From Ligula intestinalis (Eukaryota > Platyhelminthes > Cestoda > Diphyllobothriidea > Diphyllobothriidae), in assembly GCA_036362985.1 (NCBI GenBank), contig JAYGXS010000004.1, positions 15,409,884 through 15,473,883 of the forward strand: a DNA stretch of 64,000 nucleotides, given 5' to 3'. The translations under genes and the position numbers were made by a program. The notes below the pieces were generated by a model. It did not search any database, was not told where the DNA came from, and saw only the letters and a program-made list of their open reading frames with translations. Positions 1 through 10,859 of the stretch are shown piece by piece; the stretch's first letter is position 1; every line of letters begins with the position of its first letter.

Positions 1-314
1 CGCATTTATATACCGTAATTTTGACTTTTCAAAGCGTTACTTATTCAATTTATTGCAATAAAATAGCATATGCAAGCAGAAAATGCACGGTAGATCTTCT
101 GTATGCTTTCCATTACATACATTTGAATACAACGAAGCATCGAAAAACGAAGTAAAGTATGCACAAAGCATGAAGAATTCTTTCTTGTGGGAAAAAAGAC
201 AGGTACTAATTTGAATGCAGCCATTACTTCATGTTTGAATTATCTTCGCATTATACCCTACAAAATTTAGAAGCACAGCCCTACTTCCTGCGTAACTTAA
301 ACATATTTCGGAAT

Positions 315-675
315 GTGGTTGTATATATGTATATATTCACTGAGAAATGTGCGAACACCGATCGAATAGGCTTCCGAACTACACAAAGTTCACGTGGTGG
401 TCAGAGGTCCCCAACGGGTGACCGCTTGCCAGGCCGATGCCGGCCAAGTCATAATGGCAGTAAGTGGGGTATGACAGCATCTGGGGGTAACTTGATACAG
501 AACTGTTTCGGGCTTATTAGCCTTCATCAGCCAAGCGTAACCCTGAACACCAGCTAGTTGGACAACACAAACAAACGCACTTACAGACGGCGCAGTTGGT
601 CCACCACTAGAGTCTATCAGATGGGTCATAAGCACTTCATCGAACCGCAGTTCATCAGCGCCTCACCACCTGCCA
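315..675 (-). mobile_element. Ribozyme-bearing short repeat (retrozyme-like), copy 1
   Basis: A unit of about 360 bp reading on the minus strand. Block A (about 340-455) is followed directly by block B (about 456-675). Both blocks recur inverted in the adjacent copy, at roughly 90% identity by eye. Block B carries a hammerhead core at 506-530. No protein is encoded. Compared with copy 2 the blocks are in permuted order: here A precedes B, and there B precedes A through a short AT linker. That is expected if copies are cut from a circular or tandem unit. Its size and ribozyme resemble animal retrozymes. The assignment is inferred from structure only. Confidence 0.6.
484..544 (-). ncRNA. Hammerhead ribozyme, class S (25-nt core)
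   Basis: The minus strand reads CTGATGA, A, GGCT-AATA-AGCC, C, GAAA at 530-506. Helix III follows as ACAG-TT-CTGT (506-497). The cleavage triplet would be GTA, with the cut between 496 and 495. Helix I pairs CTTGG (535-531) with TCAAG (495-491), then GGGT with ACCC across an internal loop. All catalytic-core bases (CTGATGA, GAAA) are present. The base pair next to GAAA is A.C rather than G-C. This is the best complete fold in the window; activity is untested. Confidence 0.65.
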
Positions 676-1047
676 TCTGCTATTATGACTTGGCCGGCAT
701 CGGCCTGGCAGGCGGTCACCCGTTGGGGACCTCTGACCACCACGTGAACTTTGTTTAGTTCGGAAGCCTATTCGATCGGTGTTCGCATATTTCTCAGTTA
801 ATATATACCCGATCAGCAGTGACAGCAAATGGCAGGTTGTGAGGCGCTGATGAACTGTAGTTCGATGAAGTGCTTATGACCCATCTGATAGACTCCAGTG
901 GTGAACCAACTGCGCCGTCTGTAAGTGCGTTTGTTTTTGTTGTCCGACTAGCTGGTGTTCAGGGTTATGCTTGGCTGATGAAGGCTAATAAGCCAGAAAC
1001 AGTTCTGTTATAACTTACCCCAGATGCTGTCATACCCCACTTACTGC
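671..1047 (+). mobile_element. Ribozyme-bearing short repeat (retrozyme-like), copy 2, inverted
   Basis: The same unit as copy 1 but in the opposite orientation. On the plus strand the inverse of A (about 676-798) comes first, then an AT-rich linker (about 799-812), then the inverse of B (about 813-1047). The unit is therefore about 370 bp. It abuts copy 1 at a shared CTGCT, making two overlapping palindromes (A-B-A' and B-A'-B'). An AT microsatellite follows at once. Confidence 0.6.
961..1022 (+). ncRNA. Hammerhead ribozyme, class S
   Basis: CTGATGA at 975-981, then A, stem II GGCT-AATA-AGCC, A, then GAAA at 996-999. Helix III is ACAG-TT-CTGT (999-1008), with T1009 at the cleavage position. 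The core and stem II match copy 1 exactly. Helix I is partly eroded. Confidence 0.6.
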
Positions 1048-1076
1048 TATATATATATATGTATATATATATATAT
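1048..1076. repeat. (TA)n microsatellite
   Basis: Alternating T and A with a single G interruption, directly at the outer end of the ribozyme repeat. Confidence 0.9.
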
Positions 1077-1199
1077 GAGGAAGATTTTTTTACTGCAAAT
1101 GCAAGTGAATGCGCGAGAAAACGCAGATGTGACCGCTAATGAGGCCTAAATTCTCTATGAAATGTGACCCGCGAGTTGATTTACGGTATCCCAGTATAT

Positions 1200-1620
1200 A
1201 ACAGGTGCAGTGACCTGCTCACACCATAATAAGCGCTAAGAGTCATTTTTACCTGAGCAATTCGCCAATAAAGGAACCCACAGGCGTACGCGTCATTTAA
1301 CGCCAGCGTCAGGCAACCAGGTCACCCAGCAACGATAACTTCCAAATACAGCACAAGTGTTGAATGTTCAACAAGCCGGGACACGTACACTGGCCATCAA
1401 CAAATTAGCGCACAAGCGGACAACCATCTCCGATGCATTTTTGGAGCCGTTAATCATCATAGGTAGGCAATAACATGGCTACTGCAACTCCCGGTGTATA
1501 AATTATCCCTTTCTACTATTTGCTCTCATGATAAATCCACGAAGAAACACAAACTTTCAGGTGAATGCAAGTCCTTGTCCTAGTGATCGCATCTGCTACC
1601 TTTGAATTAAAGGCTTGTAA
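1200..1620 (+). mobile_element. PLE 3' region with decayed class P hammerhead
   Basis: A non-coding stretch similar to the PLE 3' regions at 18.3-18.55 and 58.1-58.4 kb. Shared words include 'ctggccatcaac', 'ttagcgc' and 'gccgttaat'. A decayed ribozyme lies at 1525-1558: CTCATGA, then after 19 nt AAACTTTC followed by AGG. The usual terminal GATCGCATCT word occurs at about 1586. The coding part of this copy is absent. Confidence 0.45.
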
Positions 1621-1799
1621 AAAATTGGATTGTGAACAGCTTCGTTTTAAGTAGAGGCATACTTTGGGATAACGAGGAAATGTTTTAGTAAAAAGGAGAA
1701 CCGTGAACAGTCTGGTCCGCCGAGCGAAGACAAACTGCTCGGACGAAGAAACTTACCAAAAGAGCTCAGTTAGCTGTTTGAATTGTTTTTCCGCAATAG

Positions 1800-2650
1800 T
1801 TTTTCCATGAGACAACAGCAATCCAAGAAAAAGGAACCCGAGAGTTCTATTCAGATGCCTAAAACCAGCGCATGGTGAATCCTTCCTTATATAAGGAACG
1901 TGTCTGAACTCGTTAAAAGATATTTGCGGGAACACCAAATAAAAGTGGCGCGCAAACCGATGGCCACTTTACGCACCCAGCTAATACACCCTGAAGATAG
2001 GTTTGGGTAGGTCGATAAAAAAGTAGTCATCTACAAAATTCCATGAGAAGCTTGTGGCATGGTATATTGCAGCCAACCAGGAAGTTTCGTCTCCACGCGT
2101 ATCCACGAATACCAATTGGCAGTGAAGAGACGTGACCATTCGTCCGCAGTAGCTTTGCAGGACACACTTTACATGGGGCAAAACACGCAACGTCGGATTT
2201 TGCCCCTCCAATAATTTATTGAGACCATGTCCCCCGATTATGCAGGCATCAACCGGCGTATAGAGTCAGCTGGAGTGCAAAAACACCTCAAAGAAAGGTA
2301 AAAGAGACTGCAGCCAACAACTTTGGACCAGCATTAACCGCAATTAGCGCCCACACTGGACTGACCCCGGACCGACTCAAATTGCAGTTGCCAATTTGCC
2401 ATCACGTCTTTGCGACTGCTGACTATGCCCAACACGATGTGGTGCAAATCGTACCTAACAATTGGTGCCCAAACTAAACGATTGTATACATGTACGGGTG
2501 CGTTGAAAGTTTAACTGTTTCTTTCACATTCTTCGCAAGTCTGACGGCGACCATAGGATGTAGTGTTGAAAATCAACTGAATAAATTTCCTCATTTTCCC
2601 AAAGGACACCTCTACTACAAATAAAATTTCTTGGAATGCCTGCCTTCTAG
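1800..2650 (+). pseudogene. PLE fragment: RT C-terminus, GIY-YIG domain, 3' region
   Basis: The plus strand translates, with several stops, to the linker after the RT thumb (SELVKRYLREHQIKVA at about 1906-1953) and then a GIY-YIG-like segment (VYCSQPGSFVSTRIHEYQLA at about 2060-2120). The same protein is seen in better shape at 37.57-37.93 kb on the minus strand. Non-coding sequence at about 2325-2650 matches the 3' region of that copy. PLE proteins combine reverse transcription with endonuclease nicking for insertion in the nucleus. This copy cannot make a protein. Confidence 0.65.
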
Positions 2651-3365
2651 TATATAAGAAACTACCCTCGTATTATGGGCGGCCTCGGGTTAAATTCCAG
2701 ACGCTATTAGGATTCGGGTGAGGGTCATTGTTATAGTAAGGGCTAGAAACATTAATGTTAACCTTACGAGTGCTGACTTTAGGGGGATACACTTAAGATA
2801 CGAGGATATATACTCAAGCTGGAATTAACCGCGAGGTTACCTGTAGTACGGGGGTAGTACTTAACCTCCTGTCCGATCGGAAACTAAAAGGTTAACGTGA
2901 AAAAGGGGGACATTAATTATTCAGGTCTTAAAACGTCAGCAAGTAAGATTGCTGGAAATCTGACAGAGGCTAGGTCGATTGTTAAGGAAATCCTCTTTCG
3001 ACTGACAACCCACTGCATCAGAATTCGTGAAATTGACACTTTGCAGTAGGCAATTCGGTGGTTTGACCCAAAGGTGATTACATTTACGACTCCTGGTTAG
3101 ATTCTCGTAAATGACGTGACTAGGGTGTTGGCTGCACTCACAGCCTAATCCTGGCTGTTGTGGATTGAATACTACTTAGGTCATCAAGTGTCCCCATTCG
3201 GTCATATGCGCTGTTTAAATCTGCCATAAACCTATTTATATATACGTCTGGAATATTGACAAAAATGGCGAATGCATAAAGAGCATACTGCGAAAAATCT
3301 CCAACAATAAGGAAAGGAGGACAAAAAATATGTTGGAAACAAAAATGAGGATAACGAGGCGGAAG

Positions 3366-3446
3366 CAGAAGAAAAAGAAGAAGAAGAAAAAGAAGAAGAA
3401 GAAGAAGAAGAAGAAGAAGAAGAAGAAGAAGAAAAAGAAGAAGCAA
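3366..3446. repeat. (AAG)n microsatellite
   Basis: About 80 bp of AAG/GAA repeats with a few AAAAG interruptions. The long poly-Leu, poly-Ser and poly-Phe reading frames on the minus strand here are only the repeat read in three frames. Confidence 0.95.
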
Positions 3447-3449
3447 AGA

Positions 3450-5290
3450 AGAACCGGGCTGCAAAACAAAGAGGTAGGAAGATAGGCAACTGGGACACTA
3501 ATAGAAATAACCTGCAAAAGCCACAAGTTTTTTAAATAGGTTGAATTGTTCAGAATATAACTTAAAATGGCAGTTATCGACCACAACTTCTGATGTCATA
3601 GGCTCTCGAAAGCAAAATGGTCGATCATTAGAGTCAAATAAGAGTCGCTTCAAAATAACAATTCATGAGATAACTTATTAAAAAGGTTTCAATAAATTCT
3701 TACTCAAATAGCTCACTTACTTAGATGTATAATCCGGTAGGCTTGTTTCACGTTGCGGTGTTCGCCAATGTCCGCATGGCAGGTGAGAAGTTGCAGGTGA
3801 CTTTTGCTTGTCAGCGAGATATGCGTAGCTGCAGTTACGTCAAAGCGGCCTACAAGTTTGTGTGAACGATTAATTAACTGAAATATATGCAGACAAGAAA
3901 TATTACTTGAATAATTCTTATGTGGTATGTTGCTCTCATTTAAGAACCTCGCTCACCGTTAGACCTAACGTAGGCTTTATTATAGAAAGTTGCACAGACC
4001 TTACTTTGTTTATCCTGTTAACAAAATGAAATTCAGTCGCTTGTTTTGATTTTTATTCTTCTTTTTCAAAAAAGTATCTCAAATAATTTATAACTGATAA
4101 AACAACCGAACATCTTCTAAAGAGTGGCATTTTCAATAAGCCTTAGTAACAGTTTGAAAGCTTGAGCAGTACATTATCATCAGATAATGCTAGAATCCTT
4201 TTCATGTAGTATTTTGAATTGATTTCAAATGGGACGTCGCGAAGTGGGTTACAGCCAATGCCGCAAAGAGCTAGGATTAATTCTGACCACTTCTAAGGAA
4301 ACATAGTAACCAACTTATAATATTATAGCAAGTTATCTCTGTTTATTTTAAATGGCCTTAAATATTCAATAACTTGAGTATGAAATATCTCAATGGGGTG
4401 GCTCAAACTCGCTCTTAAAATTTTCTTGCATATCCCTTTTTCAGAAAATATGCATGTGTTCTTCTAAAACTATATTTTTGGAGAATGCATCAGTTATTTA
4501 CTAACGTGACTTTCTAAGTTTGTAACTTTTTGTGTATAAAAAAACGCAGAAGTTAATATATGCCATGCTAAACGATTGCATTAGATAAATTTTTGGAATT
4601 ATATCTTGGCCATACCAATTTTGGAACCGTTGGAAATGTTTAACCAATTCCAGAAAGTTTTTCGTCCTGCACATTTTATCTGTACGGGCCATAAAATACC
4701 CTGGCTTTACTAATTATCAATTCTGCGCAGCTCTCTACCACTACATCAGCGCCTAAATAATTCAGCAACAGGTTATTTTCGGGAAAACAAGAATCGAAAT
4801 TTCCTCCACTATTGCGAGCGCCCCGCACCAGTTTTCAGGAAATTTAGCCTTATTTCTACGTGCATGGTATGGTGAAGGTCGATGTTTGCGTTAGAGTTCT
4901 GACTCATCGTTATCAACACTTCTGGGGATTGTTTGCAGTACCTTGTACCGCAGATTGGCTTCAATATATTTCCATTGCTATTTTTATGGGGTTCGTCATC
5001 GACATTGTAAGCAGGACTTCACTTAGTTCAACATTTGCAGAGTAATCCGAGTTAGATTTTAATAGCGATAGAACACTTTTATATGTTTTATAAAGAACTG
5101 AATTAGGTGTCAAACACACCGGCAAGTCCCCAACCCTAGTGGAGAAATAACGATGCGAAACTTCTATTCCCTTGCTTATATGCAAGAGACTTCCGAAGTT
5201 ATCGCTAGACAGTTAGGTTTCCTCGATATCCACATTGGGCATAAACCAGCATCATCATTACGTGCAGCGCTATCACGTATAAAGTATTCT
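3450..5290. other. No gene seen
   Basis: AT-rich sequence with stops in all frames. I see no domain, splice-bounded exon or recognisable repeat. Confidence 0.5.
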
Positions 5291-5295
5291 ATAGC

Positions 5296-5990
5296 AAAGT
5301 AACAACAATCCAAAGTGATTTATCGCATACCGTGCGCAGATTACTCTTGCGCGTATGTTGGTCACACAGGTCGACTCCTGGGTACCCGTATCAAGGAACG
5401 CAAATTAGCTGTCGGTCGCAAGGACCCTGTCCCTCATCTTCGCACGCACAATCGAGTGCGACCATCGATTTAGTTGGGATAACACAGAAACCGTCGCCAT
5501 GGCCAACGCCAAACCAGCGCGTGAATTTCTCGAATCTTGGTATTCTACGGCGGGCAGTATCAACAATTATGTCGACTTGAACGAGCAATACGGTGGTTTG
5601 AGATACAACCATACCGTACCCCGTCCTATTCACGCATCGACGACCACTAACCTTATCGCATCCACATCCGCCGACCCGTTACCCCCCCCCCCCTTCCAAC
5701 AGCACGCTGCCCACAAACACGCAGCCTCAGCGTCACATCCACCGAGCCACTATCCATCCCACCCCTCTCATCCGCAAGCCACCCACAAACACGCGCTTGC
5801 ACAAAATATGACTCACTCCACACGCCATTGGTCTAACTTTCCTGATCGCTAAAATTGTCTTTTGTAATCCTTCACCCTCACTCCCCTTTATTTCGTCTGA
5901 TAAAGAGCACGTGTCACGAGCTCGAAAATTCACAAGTGCACCTTGATTTTTCTGAAGAATCTCACGTTTTCTTCATTTAATCACTCGGAA
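5296..5990 (+). pseudogene. PLE fragment: GIY-YIG domain
   Basis: The plus strand gives KVIYRIPCADYSCAYVGHTG, then RLLGTRIKERKLAVGRKD: the GIY-YIG core, with Y and YVG in place and the following Arg. The frame shifts near 5450-5500 and continues as AKPAREFLESWYSTAGSIN and NNYVDLNEQYGGLRY, the usual C-terminal block of these proteins. A 12-base C run (5682-5693) and a Pro/His-rich tail lead to a stop at about 5850. The following 140 bp match the end of the PLE pair at 28.4 and 30.0 kb. RT is missing, so the copy is truncated and frameshifted. Confidence 0.7.
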
Positions 5991-6393
5991 TGCATACCCC
6001 TACTGATCTACACCTTATATATGTGTATGCCTTGCCCTAAATCTCAACAGAAGTAAATATAGGTTGAGTCTTAGAAATGGCTTATTAGTTTGGCGAAAGG
6101 CCTGGGGTTAGGACCGTGACACGCGAATATACATTCCTGGCTTCCTTTTGTAATACAAAGCTATTTACGCTTGCATCCAATCATAATTGTGTACTTCGAG
6201 GTGAAAAGCGTTCACATTTGCTACCGCATAGAATTGCTCTTCTAAAAAAAGAAAAGCATGTCACTGGTGAAGTAAGTTCACCCAAGTCTAGTGATTCTGT
6301 CGTATGTTAGAACATTTCGAATTGCCTATTCTAGCTGGCACATAGAGAGTTTTCCTACAACGTTTGTTTGTTGGATTCGCAGGAACAGCTGCC

Positions 6394-6598
6394 TTAAAAC
6401 GTAAAGTCATCTTCTCCCTCCCAGGAGGTGTCCTCGCAAGTAGACGATGCTTCCCTTCCCCCTTCCCCCTTCCCCTTCTTTTCCTCGAATACACTGCTGC
6501 TGTTGCTGTTGTCGTTACTATGGATAGTTGTGTTGCTGCCAATAGAACAAAAAGCCTGTACTGCTTCCTGTGGGGCCCTATCAAGATCTGGAATGTGA
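6394..6598 (-). CDS. Possible exon, unknown protein
   Basis: On the minus strand a fair acceptor (ttgtcttacAG) precedes an open stretch starting HIPDLDRAPQEAVQAFCSIG. It is rich in Ser/Asn and then acidic, ending EGEDDFTF and a stop. Another minus-strand frame is also open, and the plus strand carries a 137-codon frame, so coding status is unclear. It lies on the same strand as the Ig-domain gene and could be a downstream cytoplasmic exon, but nothing links them directly. Confidence 0.2.
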
Positions 6599-6799
6599 CT
6601 GTAAGACAAGGATGTTCAGACCAGACAGGTGGAATATGGCAATCTGGCGTGGTGTTGCAAAAGTACGGAACTGCCATACAATGGGAAGGACTAGGCCAAA
6701 CTGTCTGGGTATTCGAACAAAGCCTTTGCGTTGTTAAAATGTCTTCCGGGAAAATAACTCTTGGGTATTGTCAGTGACGTTTCGAACAAAGGCACAGAA

Positions 6800-9700
6800 T
6801 GTACAGCGAGAATTTATTTCTCATCTTGGCCAAGGATTGTGGTAATTCGCAACAACAAGTGAATCAAGTTGTCTGTGTTCTAAATACGTTCATCGTTTAT
6901 TATCGTGGTAATTCCAATTACATAATTATAAAATTTTTATATAACCTCTTCTTTAAATTGTACAGTACACAGGTATTGCACGCAATTAAATGAAAGTTGG
7001 AATCAAATAAATGCTTTTGATAGCTCCTCCATCCCCATGGAAATTGTTCACTGTAAAACTTAGTTGATATTTTTGAGGGTATAAGAAAGCGCTTCTGTCG
7101 GCAAAGTTTGATTTGAACCCATGCAAGTTTTGAAAGTTTTATAACTGCCCCTGGGTGTCACGTATGTTTGCACGTTTGTGGTGGCTTAATGGAAAGCATA
7201 TTCCGATATGCTGGGTCATATTTTTATACCAATTTATGTTTAGCCTTAGTGTGCAGTTGTTGTGCTATATGGTCTAAATGTTTCCATGAAGTTTAACGCT
7301 GCTGTAACGAAAAGCATGCAAATATTCTAGTTCTAAACTTTGAAATGCTTTAATTTGATTTCTGCCTATCTAGTGTATCAGTGTATCTAGGCAAATAATG
7401 GACTAAACGTTAGTGGTACTTTCATTTTGCCATTAAAATTCGGTAAAGGGTCACTTCTATACTATCAACGAGATGTTAGAAACGCATCGTTTACAATCGA
7501 TTAGTCTTACCAACCAAAGAAAAGGAGTCTGAACCCATTAAAATAAGGAATTTGATCTTCATATTGGTGTCAGATTTGCACCAGAATCGGCCATGGTTTC
7601 TGCCCCAAATGGACCATATCCAAGAACTTGTACCTAGAACAACATGCTATTGAATTTCCAGGTGAAAGGTTTTAGCTGCCTAGTTTTAAATATAAATTTT
7701 TAATTATTTATCTCTAGACAACTGGATTCCGAGTGAGGGTTGATTTCCATGTTCGTTCACTAGTCACTGAAAGTGTCCTCCAAACGCCATTTTACTCACC
7801 GTCTTGATATAAGCAGATGGAGTTTAGTAGATGTGAGTTTTCTGTTAATGCTTAACAAAATATTAGATGGTTATTTCTAGTGGTGAAGTTTACATATGCA
7901 AGGTTGCAATAAAAACTATCGTACAAACTGACTTTCAAAAACTTCAATGGCGTCCGGATACTGACTTCTTCCTGAACTTCCTTTCAACTGCACGCATAAG
8001 ATGCACAGCCTAAAAAGTGACTTCTCATATATTTTGCTTTTTGTCATTTCTTGTTTATGCTATGCGAAGTCTTACAGCTTTTACGGAGAACATACGCTCA
8101 ATTATCCTGTCTTTTACTTGTTTGCTAGCATATTAAGCGTTCCTATTCTACGCTTGACAAACAGTCTGTTTTCATGTTAGACAAATTTCTACTTCCCAAT
8201 TTATTTTTAAAAAAAACCTAAAGTTAAGCCGTCAGTAATCGTACAAATGCAAAAACAGGTAGAAGTGTGACGTAAGGGATTGGGCATACTCACACAGTTT
8301 ATCGCGCCTATTTCGTTACTACAGGGGACAAAGACCTATTTTAAACAAATGTATGAATAGAAGCGTTTTGATCGCCCTCAAGAAAGCATTGCTTCCAGTG
8401 TCTTCATAGAATCATTAAATTAGGCTTTTACGATCTTATTCTCCTGAAGTCTTGCTGTGTGAATGAGTTTTAAAGGGTTCTGTTGAGAAGACAACGGCCT
8501 GAAGAATTAAAAAAGGCGTTTGTCGCGGGCTAGATTTTTAGTTACGCCCAAAAGTAAACTTGATTGACAAAAACATGCTTAAAAGGGGACTTTCAACACA
8601 TTACCAACACATATCTTATTTATACGTCATAGAAAAAGTTATATCATCAGTTTGGGGGAAACAAGACCACCTGAATTACAGCATCAACAATCGTCTGAGC
8701 CTCTCTGTCCAGGATTTTGATTCAGGGGAAGGACGTCGTTCAAATTGCCTGCACTGACAGTACATGGTCAAGCATTCTCTTGTCTTCAAGACTAACGGAA
8801 TCAACGAACATTCTTTGATGTCTGACAGCAAAATTTTAGTAATCTAAGTGCAGCCTTCTTGTCTAATCTGTCTCCTTAATGGCTTGTATCCCTTATCGCG
8901 GGGTTGTCCTAAACCAGAAAACACAAATAACTGTCTCGCTCTCTCTCTGGCATGAAATCAATCCTCCGAAATTTGCTGCCAGCTTGCTGGCTGCTTGCTG
9001 CGAGCCAATTACACCTGATCGCGACGTAATTTGATTGTGCGCTGCGGTGGCCACTTACTTCAATTACAGTTGGTATGTACAAACGAAGTCGAAGGAGGTG
9101 GGGGGGGCCGAGGTGGGCTGTTTACATTTGCTTGTGTGCGTGCGTAAGAAAACACCAAAGCTAGACGAACTCGTTCGTGACCGCGACGATGATGATCTAA
9201 TTTCGTTAATTGACTTGACTTAACTAGTTTTCTGTCCAGCTACACGCCCGCACACGGATGACTCAAAATGGCAATGAGGATGTTATGCCTTCTTTTTGGT
9301 GCGTTTTACGCAACACCTGCGCCTGGGCCCTTTTTTCTCTTGGTCGTATTGTTTACACGTTTGGCAGAATCTAAAGGCTGTATGTGATTCAAGTTCACTT
9401 GCAATTTTTTAATAACAGGTGTAAGGTAAAATGGCCAAGTTAAACCAATTTCCTTACGGTTAAAGCGGCCGTTAGATCGTGGGGCATGCGTTCGAAGTAG
9501 TTCACAGTGGGTAAGGAGGAATAGGAAGATTACTGTTATTGATTTACTAAACACGACCATACCGCTCTGTCTTTTTAGCCCTCGTCCCAAAGAACGTGAT
9601 TTATTGTTTTTTCACCACCATTGGATCTTAGATCACAAATAATATCCTGTGACACGAAAAATCGAACGTCTTAATCCCTTGATATTAGGTTGCCACTGGC

Positions 9701-10680
9701 TCGCCTCTTCAATGCCGCTTACCTTATGTCTTCATAGGTAAGCTGGAAACATTTCCACTCAGAGCTAAGGTAGTTTAGTTAGGGCAACTCATATATCCCT
9801 AGTCGTAGCATTCTGTTTTACGGAAATGGTGGTAATTGGGGTTTGTGGTTGAAGAAATAGGATAGGCAGTGAAAGAAAAATTGTAGAAGTAAGTGGAAAG
9901 TGGAAAAATGTACTTGAATTCATTTGCCGTGGCCGCTTGTAGTAAGTTGTTCCACGTGTAAACTGAAGGCGTTTGTGCCGCGGATTATACTAAGCTACCT
10001 TAAGGACTTAAACTTAGACCTGAACTTAGTTAAAGCAGAGGACATCCTAACCACTATTTCAGGAATTTCAAAAAACCTACATTTTAATGATCGGGTTTTC
10101 CGCAATACGATAAACAATAGCACAGATTGCGACAATCTACAGATATCAATGAACATTTCTGTGTACAGTTAAATAAAAACGTCCCACTCCTAAAACCACT
10201 ATAACGACCGTTTCCGTAGGAAAAATGCCAGGACTAGGGGTTAATGAAGTGTCCTACTGAAACTCTTGTTCCCCCCAAAGCTATTGCACCCAATCACTCA
10301 AAACAATACGTTTGCTTCGTTAACGCTTCTGTGCGGTAAACACCGCATAAACCACGTACTATCAAATACTTCACAGTAATTTCATTCGAAGATCAAGGTT
10401 ATGTTGAAAGTTGAAAGTGGCAGATTTCATCTCACACTTAGACATATTTTTAAGAAGGAGTCCGTAAGAGTGTTTATTGAAATAAAACCGGGTCTGGACA
10501 ATATACGAAGTTCACAAGTTTGCTACTTCATAAACAAAAACGCAATCTAATTCCTCAATTGGTGTGAAGGACGAGAAAATTTTGTTTTGAAGACCATATT
10601 ATGGAGGACCTGTTTCCTAAGAATGGATATTCTGCTCGAATTACTCCAATGAATATTGCCTCGAAGCTATCACACTAGTT
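6800..10680. other. No gene seen
   Basis: Mostly AT-rich, probably intronic or intergenic. I see no clear exon, RNA gene or element, only a few CT-rich runs near 8935. Confidence 0.45.
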
Positions 10681-10689
10681 GTAAAAAAC

Positions 10690-10859
10690 AAAATTCTATT
10701 CGAAGTCAGTTTTTTTGGCAAACAATTGTTTTCAGCAACTCTTCATCAGACCAAACGTTTGCAAGGGAAATTGACACTGTACATAACAATAAAAGTTTGA
10801 ATAGGTAGAAAAATCAATAACTATCTAACACGGGCGCTAATTGGCCAACGCGGACTATG
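10690..10859 (-). mobile_element. 3' non-coding end of the 10.9-12.4 kb PLE
   Basis: Downstream of the stop. It contains CTGATGA (10749-10743) and, nearby, GTTGCTGAAAACAATTG. The final 40 bp recur at about 22370-22420 on the plus strand, marking this as the 3' end of a PLE subfamily distinct from the GAAACGTC type. Confidence 0.5.

Noticed and set aside
3138..3586. Poly-Leu, poly-Ser and poly-Phe proteins
   Set aside because: These frames are the (AAG)n microsatellite read in three phases.
6364..6777. 137-codon plus-strand protein
   Set aside because: No domain, no splice context, and both strands are open because of a CTTCCC-rich tract. The minus-strand reading is at least as good.
10720..10749. 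Another hammerhead, CTGATGA near GAAAAC on the minus strand
   Set aside because: Only 9 nt separate the motifs, stem II would be two pairs, and no U-H cleavage position fits. The sister copy at 22.38 kb has lost CTGATGA. Possibly a different PLE end signal.
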